This document shows positions 43,620-53,405 of a DNA stretch of 64,000 nucleotides, piece after piece; position 1 is the first letter of the stretch; every line of letters begins with the position of its first letter. Position numbers and translations under genes: made by a program. The notes under the pieces are model-generated. The model was not told the origin of the DNA. It saw only the letters and a program-made list of their open reading frames with translations, and did not search any database. Origin of the DNA: Cafeteria roenbergensis (Eukaryota > Sar > Bigyra > Bicosoecida > Cafeteriaceae); NCBI GenBank assembly GCA_008330645.1, contig VLTN01000003.1:496001-560000 (forward strand), read 5' to 3'.

Positions 43620-44331
43620 TCAGCGCATGCCCGCCGTGGTCACGCGCCCGTCGCAGAAGATGACCAGCTTGGCCTCCAGGTCAGGGGCCACCACAGTCAT
43701 CACGGTGCACTCGCCCTGCTCCTGCTCGTCGTCGCTGAGGTCCGCCACGCGCACGTTTGCGCCGTGCGGGCACGACACCGTGATGTCCTTGGGCCCGCCC
43801 GCCCCGTGCACGCTGTCGCCGCCCAGCGTCTCCCGTGCGTCGTCCAGCCCCCGCGCGCCGCTGCCGCTCCGCCTCTGCCTCGTAGAAGCGCCAGATCTCG
43901 TCGCGCAGCGCAGCATTGTGCGCCGACACCGGGTCCGGCTCGGGCATGGTGGCCCCCGTGGAGTCCACCTCGCCGGCCGCAAGGCGGAAGTCGTCGGCTT
44001 TGGGTCTCCGCTCGACGGCCGAGTCGTCGCACTGAAGGGCCTTGTCCGCCAACTGGGTGATGTGCTGCATCTTGCGCTGCGCGTCGAACAGCCGGAGCGC
44101 GGCCCTGTCCGCGCGGTCCTCGGCAGCCCGAGCCCGCAACCTCGCGCCCTCGAGCTGAGCCTCAAGCCGCCTGACCGCCTCTTGCGCAGCGGGGGGCCAG
44201 TCGCCGCTCGCGCCGGAGCCGCCGGCCAGCGACGGCGAGGCGGCCCGGCACTCGCCAGCCAGCAGCAGCAACAGCAGCAGCGGGGCCGTGAGAAGGACCA
44301 GTCGCACACGCGCGACTGCGAGGCGCCTCAT
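43620..44331 (-). CDS. Orphan secreted or ER protein with one apparent frame break
   Basis: Starts MRRLAVARVRLVLLTAPLLL, a strong signal peptide ending near GECRAAS. A helical region (~residues 50-150, EAQLEGARLRARAAEDRADR) is likely coiled coil. The sequence then reads ...FYEAEAERQRRAG, where the frame must change by one base to continue LDDARETLGGD and a beta-rich tail (VRVADLSDDEQEQG; LEAKLVIFCDGRVTTAGMR) ending at TGA 43622-43620. The change falls at a run of five C (plus strand 43848-43852). No GTGAG...CGCAG intron fits there, so it is a sequencing or assembly slip, or a real frameshift. Both sides keep the gene-like codon bias. The family is not recognised. About 235 aa if continuous. 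Confidence 0.6.
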
Positions 44332-45132
44332 GGGGCACCGCCCGGAAAGCCGCCCCTGCCACGCGGCGGACCTGCTCCGAGCGAGAGGAGTGCCGTGCCC
44401 CGCCCAAGATGCAGAATAGCCAGTCAACGCTGTCGCGAAGTCGCTGGTTTTGTGGCACGCGCCCCCCGCTCCGCCTCTGCCGCAAGTGTCGTGCAGGCAC
44501 ACCTTCGGCGCGGCAGGCCTGCTCGGTCCTGGATGGGCGGCCAGCGGCGGGGTGTGCGCCCCGCAGCCCGCGCCGGCGGGGGTCGCTGCTGAACTCTGCT
44601 TCGCCGGCTGCCGCGAACAGGGCGGATTGGCCGCCGCCCAGGCCAGATTCGGTCACGACAGCTTGCTGGCTCCGCACGGGCATGCGACCGAAAAAAAACT
44701 TCCCCGACTCGGCGAGACGGCGGCAAGCCGGCCCTTGCGGCCGCGCTCCCCCGCGCGCGCCCCGGCCCGGGCGCGCGGCCTCGGCGCGGGCTGGCAGCTG
44801 TTTGCTGGCGGCTCTGCATGATTGCGGCAGGCTCCCTCCAGCGCAGCCCCCGGTCGCCGCGCCGCTCGGGCAACCGCCCGAGCGGGCAAGTTCCCGAGGC
44901 GCGCGCGCAGGTGGTCAGGCGGCCCTTCCTGCCCCCGCCCCGCGGACCTGCCAGCACCGCGCGGAGCGGGCCCCGCCCCGCCCCCGTTCCACAGGACCGC
45001 GAGCGACGAGCCCAGAAGGAACAAAAAAGCCGCGATCTTCAAGGCAGATGACAGGCCAAACGTACACGCTTCGCCGCCCTTGCCGGCACTTCCCCCTCCC
45101 CCTAGGTTCCGGAAAACCACCCGAGTTCCAGG
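44332..45132. other. Divergent intergenic region, secreted orphan / isocitrate dehydrogenase
   Basis: 801 bases between divergent start codons, the largest gap in the window. Open frames here on both strands lack homology, codon coherence or splice pairing. An A8 run lies near 44690. It presumably holds two promoters and leaders; a short unrecognised gene cannot be ruled out. Confidence 0.4.
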
Positions 45133-45867
45133 ATGCTGGCCTCTGCCGCCTTTGCTCGCTCCGCCGGTGTGGCCGCTCGCGCCGCGGCCGCCGCCTCGCG
45201 CAGCGTGGGGGTCCGCGCGGCCTCGTCGTGCACTATGGAGGCGTCCGGCCTCGTCGTGCCCAACAACCCCATCATCCCCTTCATCGAGGGCGACGGCACC
45301 GGCCCCGACATCTGGCGGGCGTCCCAGCTCGTGCTCGACTCGGCCGTGGAGAAGGCCTACGGCTCGGAGCGCAAGATTGAGTGGCTTGAGGTGCTGGCCG
45401 GAGAAAAGGCTTTCCGCCAGACCGGCGAGTGGCTCCCGGAGGCCACCCTGGACGCCTACCGCAAGCACCTCGTGGGCATCAAGGGCCCGCTCACCACGCC
45501 CGTTGGCGGCGGCATCCGCTCCCTCAACGTGGCCCTGCGCCAGGAGCTCGACCTCTACGTGTGCCTGCGCCCCGTGCGCTGGTTCAAGGGCGTCCCGTCC
45601 CCGGTGAAGAACCCGGCGGCCGTGGACATGGTCATCTTCCGCGAGAACTCGGAGGACATCTACGCCGGCATCGAGTTCGACGCGGGCAGCCAGGGCGCCA
45701 AGGACATGCACGCCTTCCTCGCCGAGCACAACGCCGCGAGCAAGATCCGCTTCCCCGAGACCACCGGCTACGGCATCAAGCCCATCTCCAAGGAGGGCTC
45801 CGCGCGCCTCATGCAGGCCGCCATCGAGTACGCCCTCGAGCAGGGCCGCAAGTCCGTGACCATCGTG

Positions 45868-45901
<34 letters not shown>

Positions 45902-46590
45902 CCTTCAAGTCCCACTGCTACAACACCGCCATCCAGTCCTTCCGCGACCAGGTCGTGACCGAGCGCGAGTCCTGGATCATCGACAACATCGACCGCGACG
46001 CCTCCATCAGCGTGACCGAAAACGCCAAGTCCGTCGAGCCCGGCTACGACATGATGACCGACGACCAGCAGGCTGCCATCCGCGCCGAGATCGAGGGCGT
46101 CGTTGCCTCCATCGGCGCCACCCACGGCGGCGGCAAGTGGAAGAACAAGCTCCTCGTGCGCGACTCCATCGCCGACATCTCCCTCCAGCAGGTGCTCACC
46201 CGCGCCTCCGACTTTGACGTGATCGCCACGATGAACCTCAACGGCGACTACCTCTCCGACGCCCTGGCCGCCCAGGTCGGCGGCATCGGCATCGCCCCCG
46301 GTGGCAACATCAACTACGCCACCGGCCACGCCATCTTCGAGGCCACGCACGGCACCGCGCCCAAGTACGCCAACCAGGACAAGGTGAACCCCGGCTCCAT
46401 GATCCTCTCCGGCGAGATGATGCTCCGCCACCTCGGCTGGGACGAGGCCGCTGACCTCATCATCAACGGCATGGACCGCTCCATCGCCAACAAGACGGTC
46501 ACCTACGACTTCCACCGCATGATGGACGACGCCAAGCTGCTCAAGTGCTCCGAGTTCGGCCAGGCCATCGTCGACAACATGCGCGACTGA
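45133..46590 (+). CDS. Isocitrate dehydrogenase, NADP-dependent, bacterial type I, mitochondrial
   Basis: Oxidative decarboxylation of isocitrate to 2-oxoglutarate; 485 aa, no intron. A ~35-residue presequence ([20 protein letters not shown]) precedes [19 protein letters not shown]. The body aligns throughout with the Escherichia coli Icd type: [15 protein letters not shown] with the substrate/phosphorylation Ser, [47 protein letters not shown] specificity is supported by Lys-Tyr in [13 protein letters not shown] and Tyr...Arg in [11 protein letters not shown], which match the E. coli 2'-phosphate-binding residues. The region from [10 protein letters not shown] to the Gly-Gly-Gly-Lys before the NLNGDY block is longer than in E. 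coli and resembles a variant I associate with some proteobacterial enzymes. Most eukaryotic NADP-IDHs are type II, so this gene may descend from a bacterial transfer, but it is fully adapted in base composition and targeting. Confidence 0.95.
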
Positions 46591-46957
46591 GCCGGCGACG
46601 ACAGTGGCGGTGACAGGCCGCGCGCCCGGCGTGCGGATGGGTTGCTGCCAAGTGCTTTTCACGGGTGTGTGTTTCGGTCATGATGCTGCTTTGGCGCGCG
46701 CGAGATTGCCGGCCGGCCTCGGCCCGAAGGCTTGTCGCCCGTCGTCCGCCGGCGCACTGGTGCACGGAACTGAATCCGAGGGGGAACGATGCGCGGCCCG
46801 TTTGCCCATCACCACTCGAGTGAGAGACCACGGCTGCCAGTGGATGCGCCGACCACAAACAAAGCCTCGTTCTGGGGATGGCGGCGGTGGTCGATCCGAG
46901 GCGCTCGGCCAAGCCTCCGCTTCACACGCAAGTCAACACGCAGGAGCCCCGCAGCGC
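46591..46957. other. Convergent intergenic region, IDH / AFG3 protease
   Basis: 367 bases between two stop codons, with lower GC and no gene-like frame. Presumably two 3' untranslated regions. Confidence 0.5.
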
Positions 46958-48206
46958 TCACGCACGCTCGTCGTAGCCAAAACCGGTGGGGCGATCCCAC
47001 GCAGGGCGGGAGCCGCCCTGCATGCGCAGGCCAGGGAGCGCGTCCAGCTGGATACCGGAATCCCCGCTGTCGCCGTCGTCCTCCTCCTCTTCAGCAGCCG
47101 CCTTGGCGTCCGCCTGGCTCTTCTTCTCCGCCTCGGCGTCCTCCACGTCGTCGCGCAGCTTCTGCTCCAAGTACTCCTTGTACGATCCCTCCGGCAGGTA
47201 CGGGCGCTCGCCGAGCACCTCGACTAGGTCATCCTGGTTCACCGTCTCGCGCTCCAGCAGGCGCTCCGCAAGCAGCGCCAGCGTCTCCTTGTGCTCCTCC
47301 AGCAGCGCCTTGGTGCGGGTGTAGGCCTGGTCCACGAGCTTGCGCGCCTCCTCGTCGATGAGGTTGGCGGTGGTGTCGGAGTAGGGCTTGGAGAACTGCT
47401 GCTCCTGCTTGGGCGGGAAGGAGAGCTGGCCGATCTTCGGGTTCATGCCGTAGATGGTGGTCATGGCGTAGGCCATCTGCGTGACCTTGTCGAGGTCGTC
47501 GCTGGCGCCGGTGGTGACACGGCCGAAGTTGAGCTCCTCCGAAGCGCGGCCGCCCAGCGCCATGCACATGCGGTCGATGAGCGCCTCCTTCGAGTAGAGG
47601 GCCACCTCCTTGGGCAGGTACTGCGCGAAGCCGAGCGCGCCCGACGTGCGCGGCACGATGGTCACCTTGAGGAGGGGGTCGGCGTGCTCGAGGAACCAGC
47701 CGGCCACTGCGTGGCCAGCCTCGTGGTAGGCCACGGTGCGGCGCTCGACGGGGGTCATGATGCTCTTGCCCTTTTCCAGGCCGCCGATGACGCGGTCGGC
47801 GGCTGCCTCGAAGTCGCGCAGGTCCACCGCATCCTTCCCGCGGCGGGCCGCGAAGATTGCGGCCTCGTTGCAAATGTTGGCGATCTCCGCGCCGGCGAAC
47901 CCGGGAGTGAGCGTGGAGAGGCGCCGGGCGTAGTCGTCGATGTCGCCCTTGATCGTGAGCTTGGCGAGGTGCACCTTGAAGATCTGCTTGCGGCCGTCGA
48001 TGTCAGGCTTGTCCACGGTGATTTGCCTGTCGAAGCGGCCGGGGCGGAGGATGGCCGGGTCCAGGATGTCGACGCGGTTGGTGCCTGCCAGCACGACGAC
48101 GCCGTCCGTGGTCGAGAACCCGTCCATCTCCACCAGCAGCTGGTTCAGCGTGTTCTCGCGCTCGTCGTTGGACCCCATGCCGCCCCGGGAGCGGGCGCGC
48201 GCCACT

Positions 48207-48238
<32 letters not shown>

Positions 48239-50343
48239 GGCCTTCTCGCGGGCCTGCTTGAACAAGTCCCGCACGCGCGAGGGGCCAACTCCGACGAACA
48301 TCTCGATAAAGTCCGAGCCGCTGATGCTGAGGAAGGGCGCGTCAGCCTCGCCCGCCACCGCCTTGGCGAGGAGCGTCTTGCCCGTGCCAGGGGGCCCCTG
48401 GAGGATGGCGCCCTTTGGGATCTTCGCGCCGAGCCGCGTGAAGCGGTCGGGGTCGCGCAGGAACTGCACGAACTCCATAACCTCGGCCTTGGCCTCGTCG
48501 CACCCCGCCACATCCTTGAACTTGATGCCGGTCTTCTCCGCGTTGCCGAACTCCTTCACGTTGGCCTTGCCGATCTGGAACATCTTGCCGATTCCGCCCG
48601 GCCCCCCGCCGCCGCCGCCCATGCCTCCCGCCGCGCCGCCCATCCCGCGCAGCACCGAGAAGGCGATGAGGCCGAAGAGAGCCATGGTCATGAGGGTGCT
48701 GATGGTGGAGCTGAGGTCGGCGCGCTCAACGTGCTTCACGGGCACCATGTGGTCGGGCGGCACCTTGAGGTCCAGCTGCGCGTCCTCCAGCTGCCGCTCG
48801 AACGACTCCACGGAGCCGATGCGGAACCAGATCTGCTGCTTGCTGCCGGGTGCGGCGCCGCTGGCGAGCGCGCCGCTGCTGCTGGCCGCGCCGGCCGCGT
48901 ACGGGTCGTCGTCGACGGAGGCGTCGCCCGAGGCTGTGTCGAAGCGCGTGTCCTCTTCGCCGTACCGGCGCGGGTCCGCATCCATGGGGTCAGACTGGCC
49001 GCTGGAGCGAGAGTGGGAGGAGGGCGACGCGCGCCGCTGGTCGGTGGAGGCGGCCTTGGCTGCAGCAGCACGGTTGACGAACCAGTCATCGGGGTGGGCG
49101 CGCAGCACGACGCGCACAGTCTCCTTGTTGTGGACCTCAAAGGCTTCCACCAGCCCGCGGGCGAGGAACTCGGTGCGCACCTCCTGCCACGTCCACTCGC
49201 GGCGGCTGCCGCTGAACGGAGCCCCGCCCGGGCCGTCCTGCCCGCCGCCAGCGCCGCCGCGCATGGAGGCTAGCATGAACAGGCCCGAGCCGATGGCCAG
49301 CACCCACGTCGGGAGCCCGGGCATCTCGGGCTGGCCCTTCTTGCCGTCCTTGCCGCCCTTGCCGCTGTCCTTCTTTTTGCCGTCCTTGGAGCTGCCCTTC
49401 TTGCCGCCGGCCTTTTTGGAAGACGATGCCCCGGTGGAGCTCCCGGCCTTGCCGGCGCCGTTCTTGGCGCCTGTGCGGCCGAAGCCGGAGGGGACGCGGG
49501 ACTGGGCCATTTCCAGCGTGGTCCACAGCGCCTCCGCCACGGGCCGCGGGAGCGCCGCGAAGAAGCGCGCCAGCTGGGGAGGCGCCGTGAGCAGCGGGGA
49601 AAAGGTGATGGGGGCGGCAGCAGCGACGGCATCCTGCCGGGCGGGGGCGAGGCGCCCGCCGACGCGGGCGGCCGTGTGCCTGCGAGTCTGCTGCAGGGTC
49701 ACCAGCCGCGGCGGCTCCTGCGCAGGCCGCGGACGAGGGGGGGCGAGGGGCGGGGCCACAGCGACAGTGCGGGGTCAAGACCAGTGTGGGGTGGCCGGGG
49801 GCGGGGGCAGCCGCAGGCGACGGCGGCATGGCCGGAAAGTTTCCGAGCTCGCGGCGGGTTCCGCCGAGGAGCGCTCAGCGGTAGCAGCCCCGAGCAGCTG
49901 CGCCGGGGATCGGCGCGCACCGCCGCCCCGCCCCGCCGTGCCTCGCCCCGTCACGCATCTCATCCCCGGGAGCGCCCGCTCTGCGGCCGCCCGGCAGTCC
50001 CCCGGCCGTTCGCGCAGGGCGTGCGCCGCGCGCCCGGACGACCGGCTGCGACGGCAAGTCGGGAGGCCGGCGCCGCCTCCCCTGGGCCGACGGGGGCGCC
50101 GGGCGAGCCGGCCGCGCGGTGCGTTCGCGTGCGGCACGCAGCGGGCGGCAGCCTGCGGCGCCGCGCGCCCCCCGTCGGCGGTCCGGGGCCGCCCGGCCAC
50201 GTCAGGGCGTCCGAGCCTCTGCTCGGCGGCGAACGCGAGCAAGGGCGGCGCTGCAGCAGGCCTGAGCTCACGGTGCGCGCGCGGGACAGCGCTCCGCTTC
50301 TGCCCTGGAGCCGGGGCACGCGGCGCATCGTGGCGCCGAGCAT
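46958..50343 (-). CDS. Mitochondrial m-AAA metalloprotease (AFG3/FtsH family, two exons)
   Basis: ATP-dependent zinc protease of the inner mitochondrial membrane, facing the matrix; 943 aa in this model. Main exon: 49717-46958. It contains a first membrane helix (PTWVLAIGSGLFMLASM), an intermembrane-space domain with an acidic/Ser insert, a second helix (LMTMALFGLIAFSVLRGMGG), Walker A GPPGTGKT (48397-48374), Walker B IVFIDEIDAV, the FtsH second region of homology, and zinc site HEAGH (47725-47711) in AYHEAGHAVAGWF, with a later Asp (DDLDKVTQ) as third ligand. It reads closest to AFG3L2/Yta12. The frame has no ATG before 49510. A first exon at 50343-50272 supplies one: MLGATMRRVPRLQGRSGALS, a good presequence, ends at GTGAGC and joins in phase to the CGCAG acceptor at 49718. 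That intron (554 nt) is longer than the others, so the first exon is less certain. Confidence 0.93.
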
Positions 50344-50590
50344 GGGCGCAGCTCCCGTCGGGCGGACAGGCGCAGTGCGCTGCTGGCCCGCCGCAGCTGA
50401 GGCTCCGCCGCGCCCGCCACCAGCCGCGCAGGCAAGCGCCCGGCCAGCAGAGCCGCGCGCGATCGTCGAGGGCCTGCCGCCTTGCGGGCCGGTCGCAAAG
50501 GCCTCCACGTGGCCGCACCGCGACTCGGCCGGCGCAGCCGCCCGGCGCCAAGGCGGCGGCGTCCCCTCGCCCCGCGCTCTCGCGTCCCGC

Positions 50591-51955
50591 ATGTCCGACA
50601 AGGTGGCGCCCGCGCGCGCCGCCCAAAAGGGCGGCAGCATGGCGGCGTTTGTCATATTCACCACCGGCATCATCGGCTGCTACTCGACGTACGCGTGGCT
50701 CCAGGAGGGCCTGCGGAAGCCGCAGGAGGACGGGACCAAGTTTTCGCACACGACGCTGTCGCTGGTCGTTCAGTGCTTTGTGGGCGCGCTGCTGGCGTGG
50801 CTCCTTGACATCGGCGTCAGCGTCTTCACCGCCACGGCGGCAATCACCGACCCCGACGCCACAGAGGCCCGCAAGCAGGCGAAGGAGGCCGACACCCGCG
50901 CGTCCCTCTGGACCCCGCTTGGCCTGCTTGCCGTGGCGGAGGTGTCGTTCACGTTCCTGCTCGCCATGTTCTTCTCCAACGAGGCGCTGGTCTACGTGCC
51001 GTACCCGATGCAGGTGCTCGCAAAGTCTTGCAAGATGATCCCCGTCCTCATCGGGGAGACGCTGGTGCAGGGAAAGCGCCACTCCGTCGAGAAGTGGATC
51101 TGCGTCGCCGTTATGGCGGCTGGCGTCGGCACGTTCCAGCTCTCGCGCATCAAGCCCCGAAAGCTCGTCGTCCAAGACGCTGCCTCGGCGGGCGGGGAGA
51201 GCGGCGATGATGCCATTGCGGCGGCCATTGGCGCTGCGCTCCTGCTGGGGTCGCTCGTCCTGGACGGCTACACCGGCCCCCGCCAGAAGACGATCCAGAA
51301 GGCCTACTACTCCACCACGCTGGGCTTCATGGCAATCCAGAACTTCCTCGCCGGCCTCATGGCCCTCGCCGCGCTCGCGGTGTCAGGCAGCCTCGTGGAG
51401 GGCGTGACCTACGTGGTCGAGCACCCTGCCCTCATCGACGACCTCCTCATCTTCGCCGCCGCCAGCGCCGCCGGCCAGACGTTCATCTTCGGCATGCTCT
51501 TCTACTTCGACTCGCTCATCCTCACCACGGTCACCACCACGCGCAAGTTCGTCTCCATCCTCATCTCCGTCTTCGCCAACGGGCACTCCCTGGGCCCGGT
51601 ACAGTGGTTCTCCGTCCTCATGGTCTTCGGCTCCATCGTATACGACAAGGTCGTCGTGCCCATGCGCAAGGCGTCCGCCGCCATCAGCCAGCACGACAGC
51701 GCGGCCAAGGCCCGCCTCGACGAGATGGATCGCCGGGCCAAGGGCGCCGTGCCCGTGGACTCGCACCCCACCATCGACGCGGCCAGCGAGCCGTCCGACT
51801 CGGCCTCGAGCTCGCACCTCACCACCCCCGAGATGGTCGCCATGCCCTTTGGCAAGGACGGTGTCGAAGCCGACCACCCGCGACTGGGGGCCAGCTCTGC
51901 GCCCGGGAACGACGGCAGCGGCAACGCTCGCATGCGCCACGTTAAGCTGTCGTGA
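50591..51955 (+). CDS. SLC35B1-type ER nucleotide/nucleotide-sugar transporter
   Basis: Ten-helix drug/metabolite-superfamily transporter (UAA family), 454 aa, one exon. It matches SLC35B1: GIIGCYSTYAWLQE, then SNEALVYVPYPMQVLAKSCK with MIPVLIGETL, then LVLDGYTGPRQ, then AAGQTFIFGMLFYFD and TTVTTTRKFVSILISV. In mammals SLC35B1 is described as the ER ATP/ADP exchanger and earlier as a UDP-galactose transporter, so the substrate here is inferred only. Insertions occur after the second and fifth helices (Asp/Glu/Lys and Gly/Ser loops). The tail is ~80 polar residues ending MRHVKLS rather than the dilysine ER-retrieval signal of animals. The start MSDKVAPARAAQKGG lies 247 bases from the divergent first exon of the AFG3 protease. 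Confidence 0.92.
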   Translation: MSDKVAPARAAQKGGSMAAFVIFTTGIIGCYSTYAWLQEGLRKPQEDGTKFSHTTLSLVVQCFVGALLAWLLDIGVSVFTATAAITDPDATEARKQAKEADTRASLWTPLGLLAVAEVSFTFLLAMFFSNEALVYVPYPMQVLAKSCKMIPVLIGETLVQGKRHSVEKWICVAVMAAGVGTFQLSRIKPRKLVVQDAASAGGESGDDAIAAAIGAALLLGSLVLDGYTGPRQKTIQKAYYSTTLGFMAIQNFLAGLMALAALAVSGSLVEGVTYVVEHPALIDDLLIFAAASAAGQTFIFGMLFYFDSLILTTVTTTRKFVSILISVFANGHSLGPVQWFSVLMVFGSIVYDKVVVPMRKASAAISQHDSAAKARLDEMDRRAKGAVPVDSHPTIDAASEPSDSASSSHLTTPEMVAMPFGKDGVEADHPRLGASSAPGNDGSGNARMRHVKLS

Positions 51956-52417
51956 CTATTTCCCGCAGCCTCCTCTCCCAGCGCCTCTTGGAGCGGAGCA
52001 CCCGGAGCGGTGGCGCCCGGAGCAGAGCGGGGCGCGGCGACGCGCCCGCCGCCTGCGCATGCTTTCAAGCGGGCGCGAAGGGTCCGCTGGCTCCGCGTCG
52101 TGGCGCCCTTCTGCGCGCACTGCGTGACCCGACCGGGGCGGCGTGCGCGGACGCAGGTCGCGCCATCAGCCGCAGCTGGACCAAAGTTGCAGACACAGAT
52201 TGGGAACGCGTGCCCCCTGCCCCCCAGCCCGCGGGAGGTCGTGCACGCTGCAGGCAGCGCGCTCCGGCCTTGACTCCACACACAAACACGCGACGCAGCA
52301 CACACGCACACTCGCTCACCCCGGCGCTGCGAAACGCCGCCCCCTCGCGTCGTGTGGCAGCAAGGGCGGGCGACGGGGCGTTGGCTCTTCCCGGGCCGGG
52401 CGGCTAGTGGCGAGGCT
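51956..52417. other. Convergent intergenic region, SLC35B1 / NAA50
   Basis: 462 bases between stop codons. It includes an ACACA-rich stretch (52275-52320). No gene-like frame or RNA gene was seen; presumably 3' untranslated regions. Confidence 0.45.
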
Positions 52418-53111
52418 CTACGCGTCCTCCGCCGCCACCGGCGCAGGGGCACCCAGCCCGCCGTGCTCGATGCTCACGGATGGCTCGGCGTCGCCAAACA
52501 CCTTGCGAAGCAGCACGCAGTCGGGCGGGGTCAGCGCCGCGGCAGAGTAGTAGCCCTTGATCACGCCCACGTTCTCGAACCCAACCTTCTCGTACAGCGC
52601 GACCGCGCGGGGGTTGGCAGTGTGCACGTGCAGGTACACCTCAACAACGTCGTCGTGCGACGGCACAGCGTCGATGACGCTCTGCAGCAGCTTGGTGCCG
52701 AGGCCGCGGCCCCGGTAGGCCGCAAGCACGCCCAGCACAGCAACGTACAGCCGCTGCTTCCCATCGGGACGGCGCTCCGGCCTGCACCCCACGACACCAA
52801 CGAACAGGTTGTTGTAGTAGCCTGCGAGCACGCACAGCAGGCAAGGATAACGGGGCCGCCGTCGCTGGCTGGACGAGCGCGGGCGAGCAAAGTCGATCGG
52901 CGGCGAGGCCGCCGCTGCCGCGCGGCGTCCGGCTCTGACGACCCACGCACCCGCACGGCTCACATGCATGTGTAAACGCCTCCGGGGTGGCCATCAGCGT
53001 CTCATAGAAGCCCTTGCTGTACACCACGGGCAGCACTGTGTGAACCAGGCGCTCCACGGCCCCGACGTTGTTTTTGTGGATCGGGCCGAACTTGACCGAC
53101 GCGTCAGCCAT
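52418..53111 (-). CDS. NAA50: N-alpha-acetyltransferase 50 (two exons)
   Basis: GNAT-fold acetyltransferase of the NatE activity, usually bound to NatA at the ribosome; 183 aa. Exons are 53111-52964 and 52821-52418. The 142-nt intron (GTGAGC...CGCAG, phase 1) joins FTHAC to YYNNLFVGVVGCR, matching the animal sequence at that point. Exon 1 has FGPIHKNNVGAVERLVHTV and LPVVYSKGFYETL, like the LNQVIFPVSYNDKFY stretch of NAA50. Exon 2 has RLYVAVLGVLAAYRGRGLGT with the acetyl-CoA-binding RxxGxG, then EVYLHVHTANPRAVALYEKV, then YYSAAALTPPDCVLLRK. The first of two substrate-binding tyrosines (in the KGYYS motif) is retained. Human NAA50 is 169 aa; the extra length is a Glu/Gly tail. Confidence 0.93.
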
Positions 53112-53405
53112 GGTGGGGCGACCTGCGTGCCGGGAGGCGCGAGTGCGTGCCGCCGGCGGCCTCCCGGCGCGGGCAGCGGGCCGGCCATGGTCGCCAAAGT
53201 CTGGACGCAGCAGCCTGCAGAGCCGCGCTGGCGTCAGCGACAGGTTGCGGCAGCCGCCGCGACGCGTTGCCTCGACTGACTCTTTGGACGCCACGGCGTC
53301 GGATTTCAGCACCGCGGCAACGGCAGGACCCTCAATTTCGGAGCGTGTGCGCGGCGCATCGTGAGGCAGCGAGCAGGCGCATTGATGCCACTGGCAATCG
53401 CGGCG

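Noticed and set aside
44653-46662. Open frame of ~670 codons antisense to isocitrate dehydrogenase, with a hydrophobic stretch near 45030
   Set aside because: It covers the highly conserved IDH coding sequence on the other strand; the hydrophobic stretch lies in the promoter gap and is not linked to any exon.
47291-49273. Open plus-strand frame of ~660 codons across the AFG3 protease
   Set aside because: Antisense to a conserved gene and without homology.
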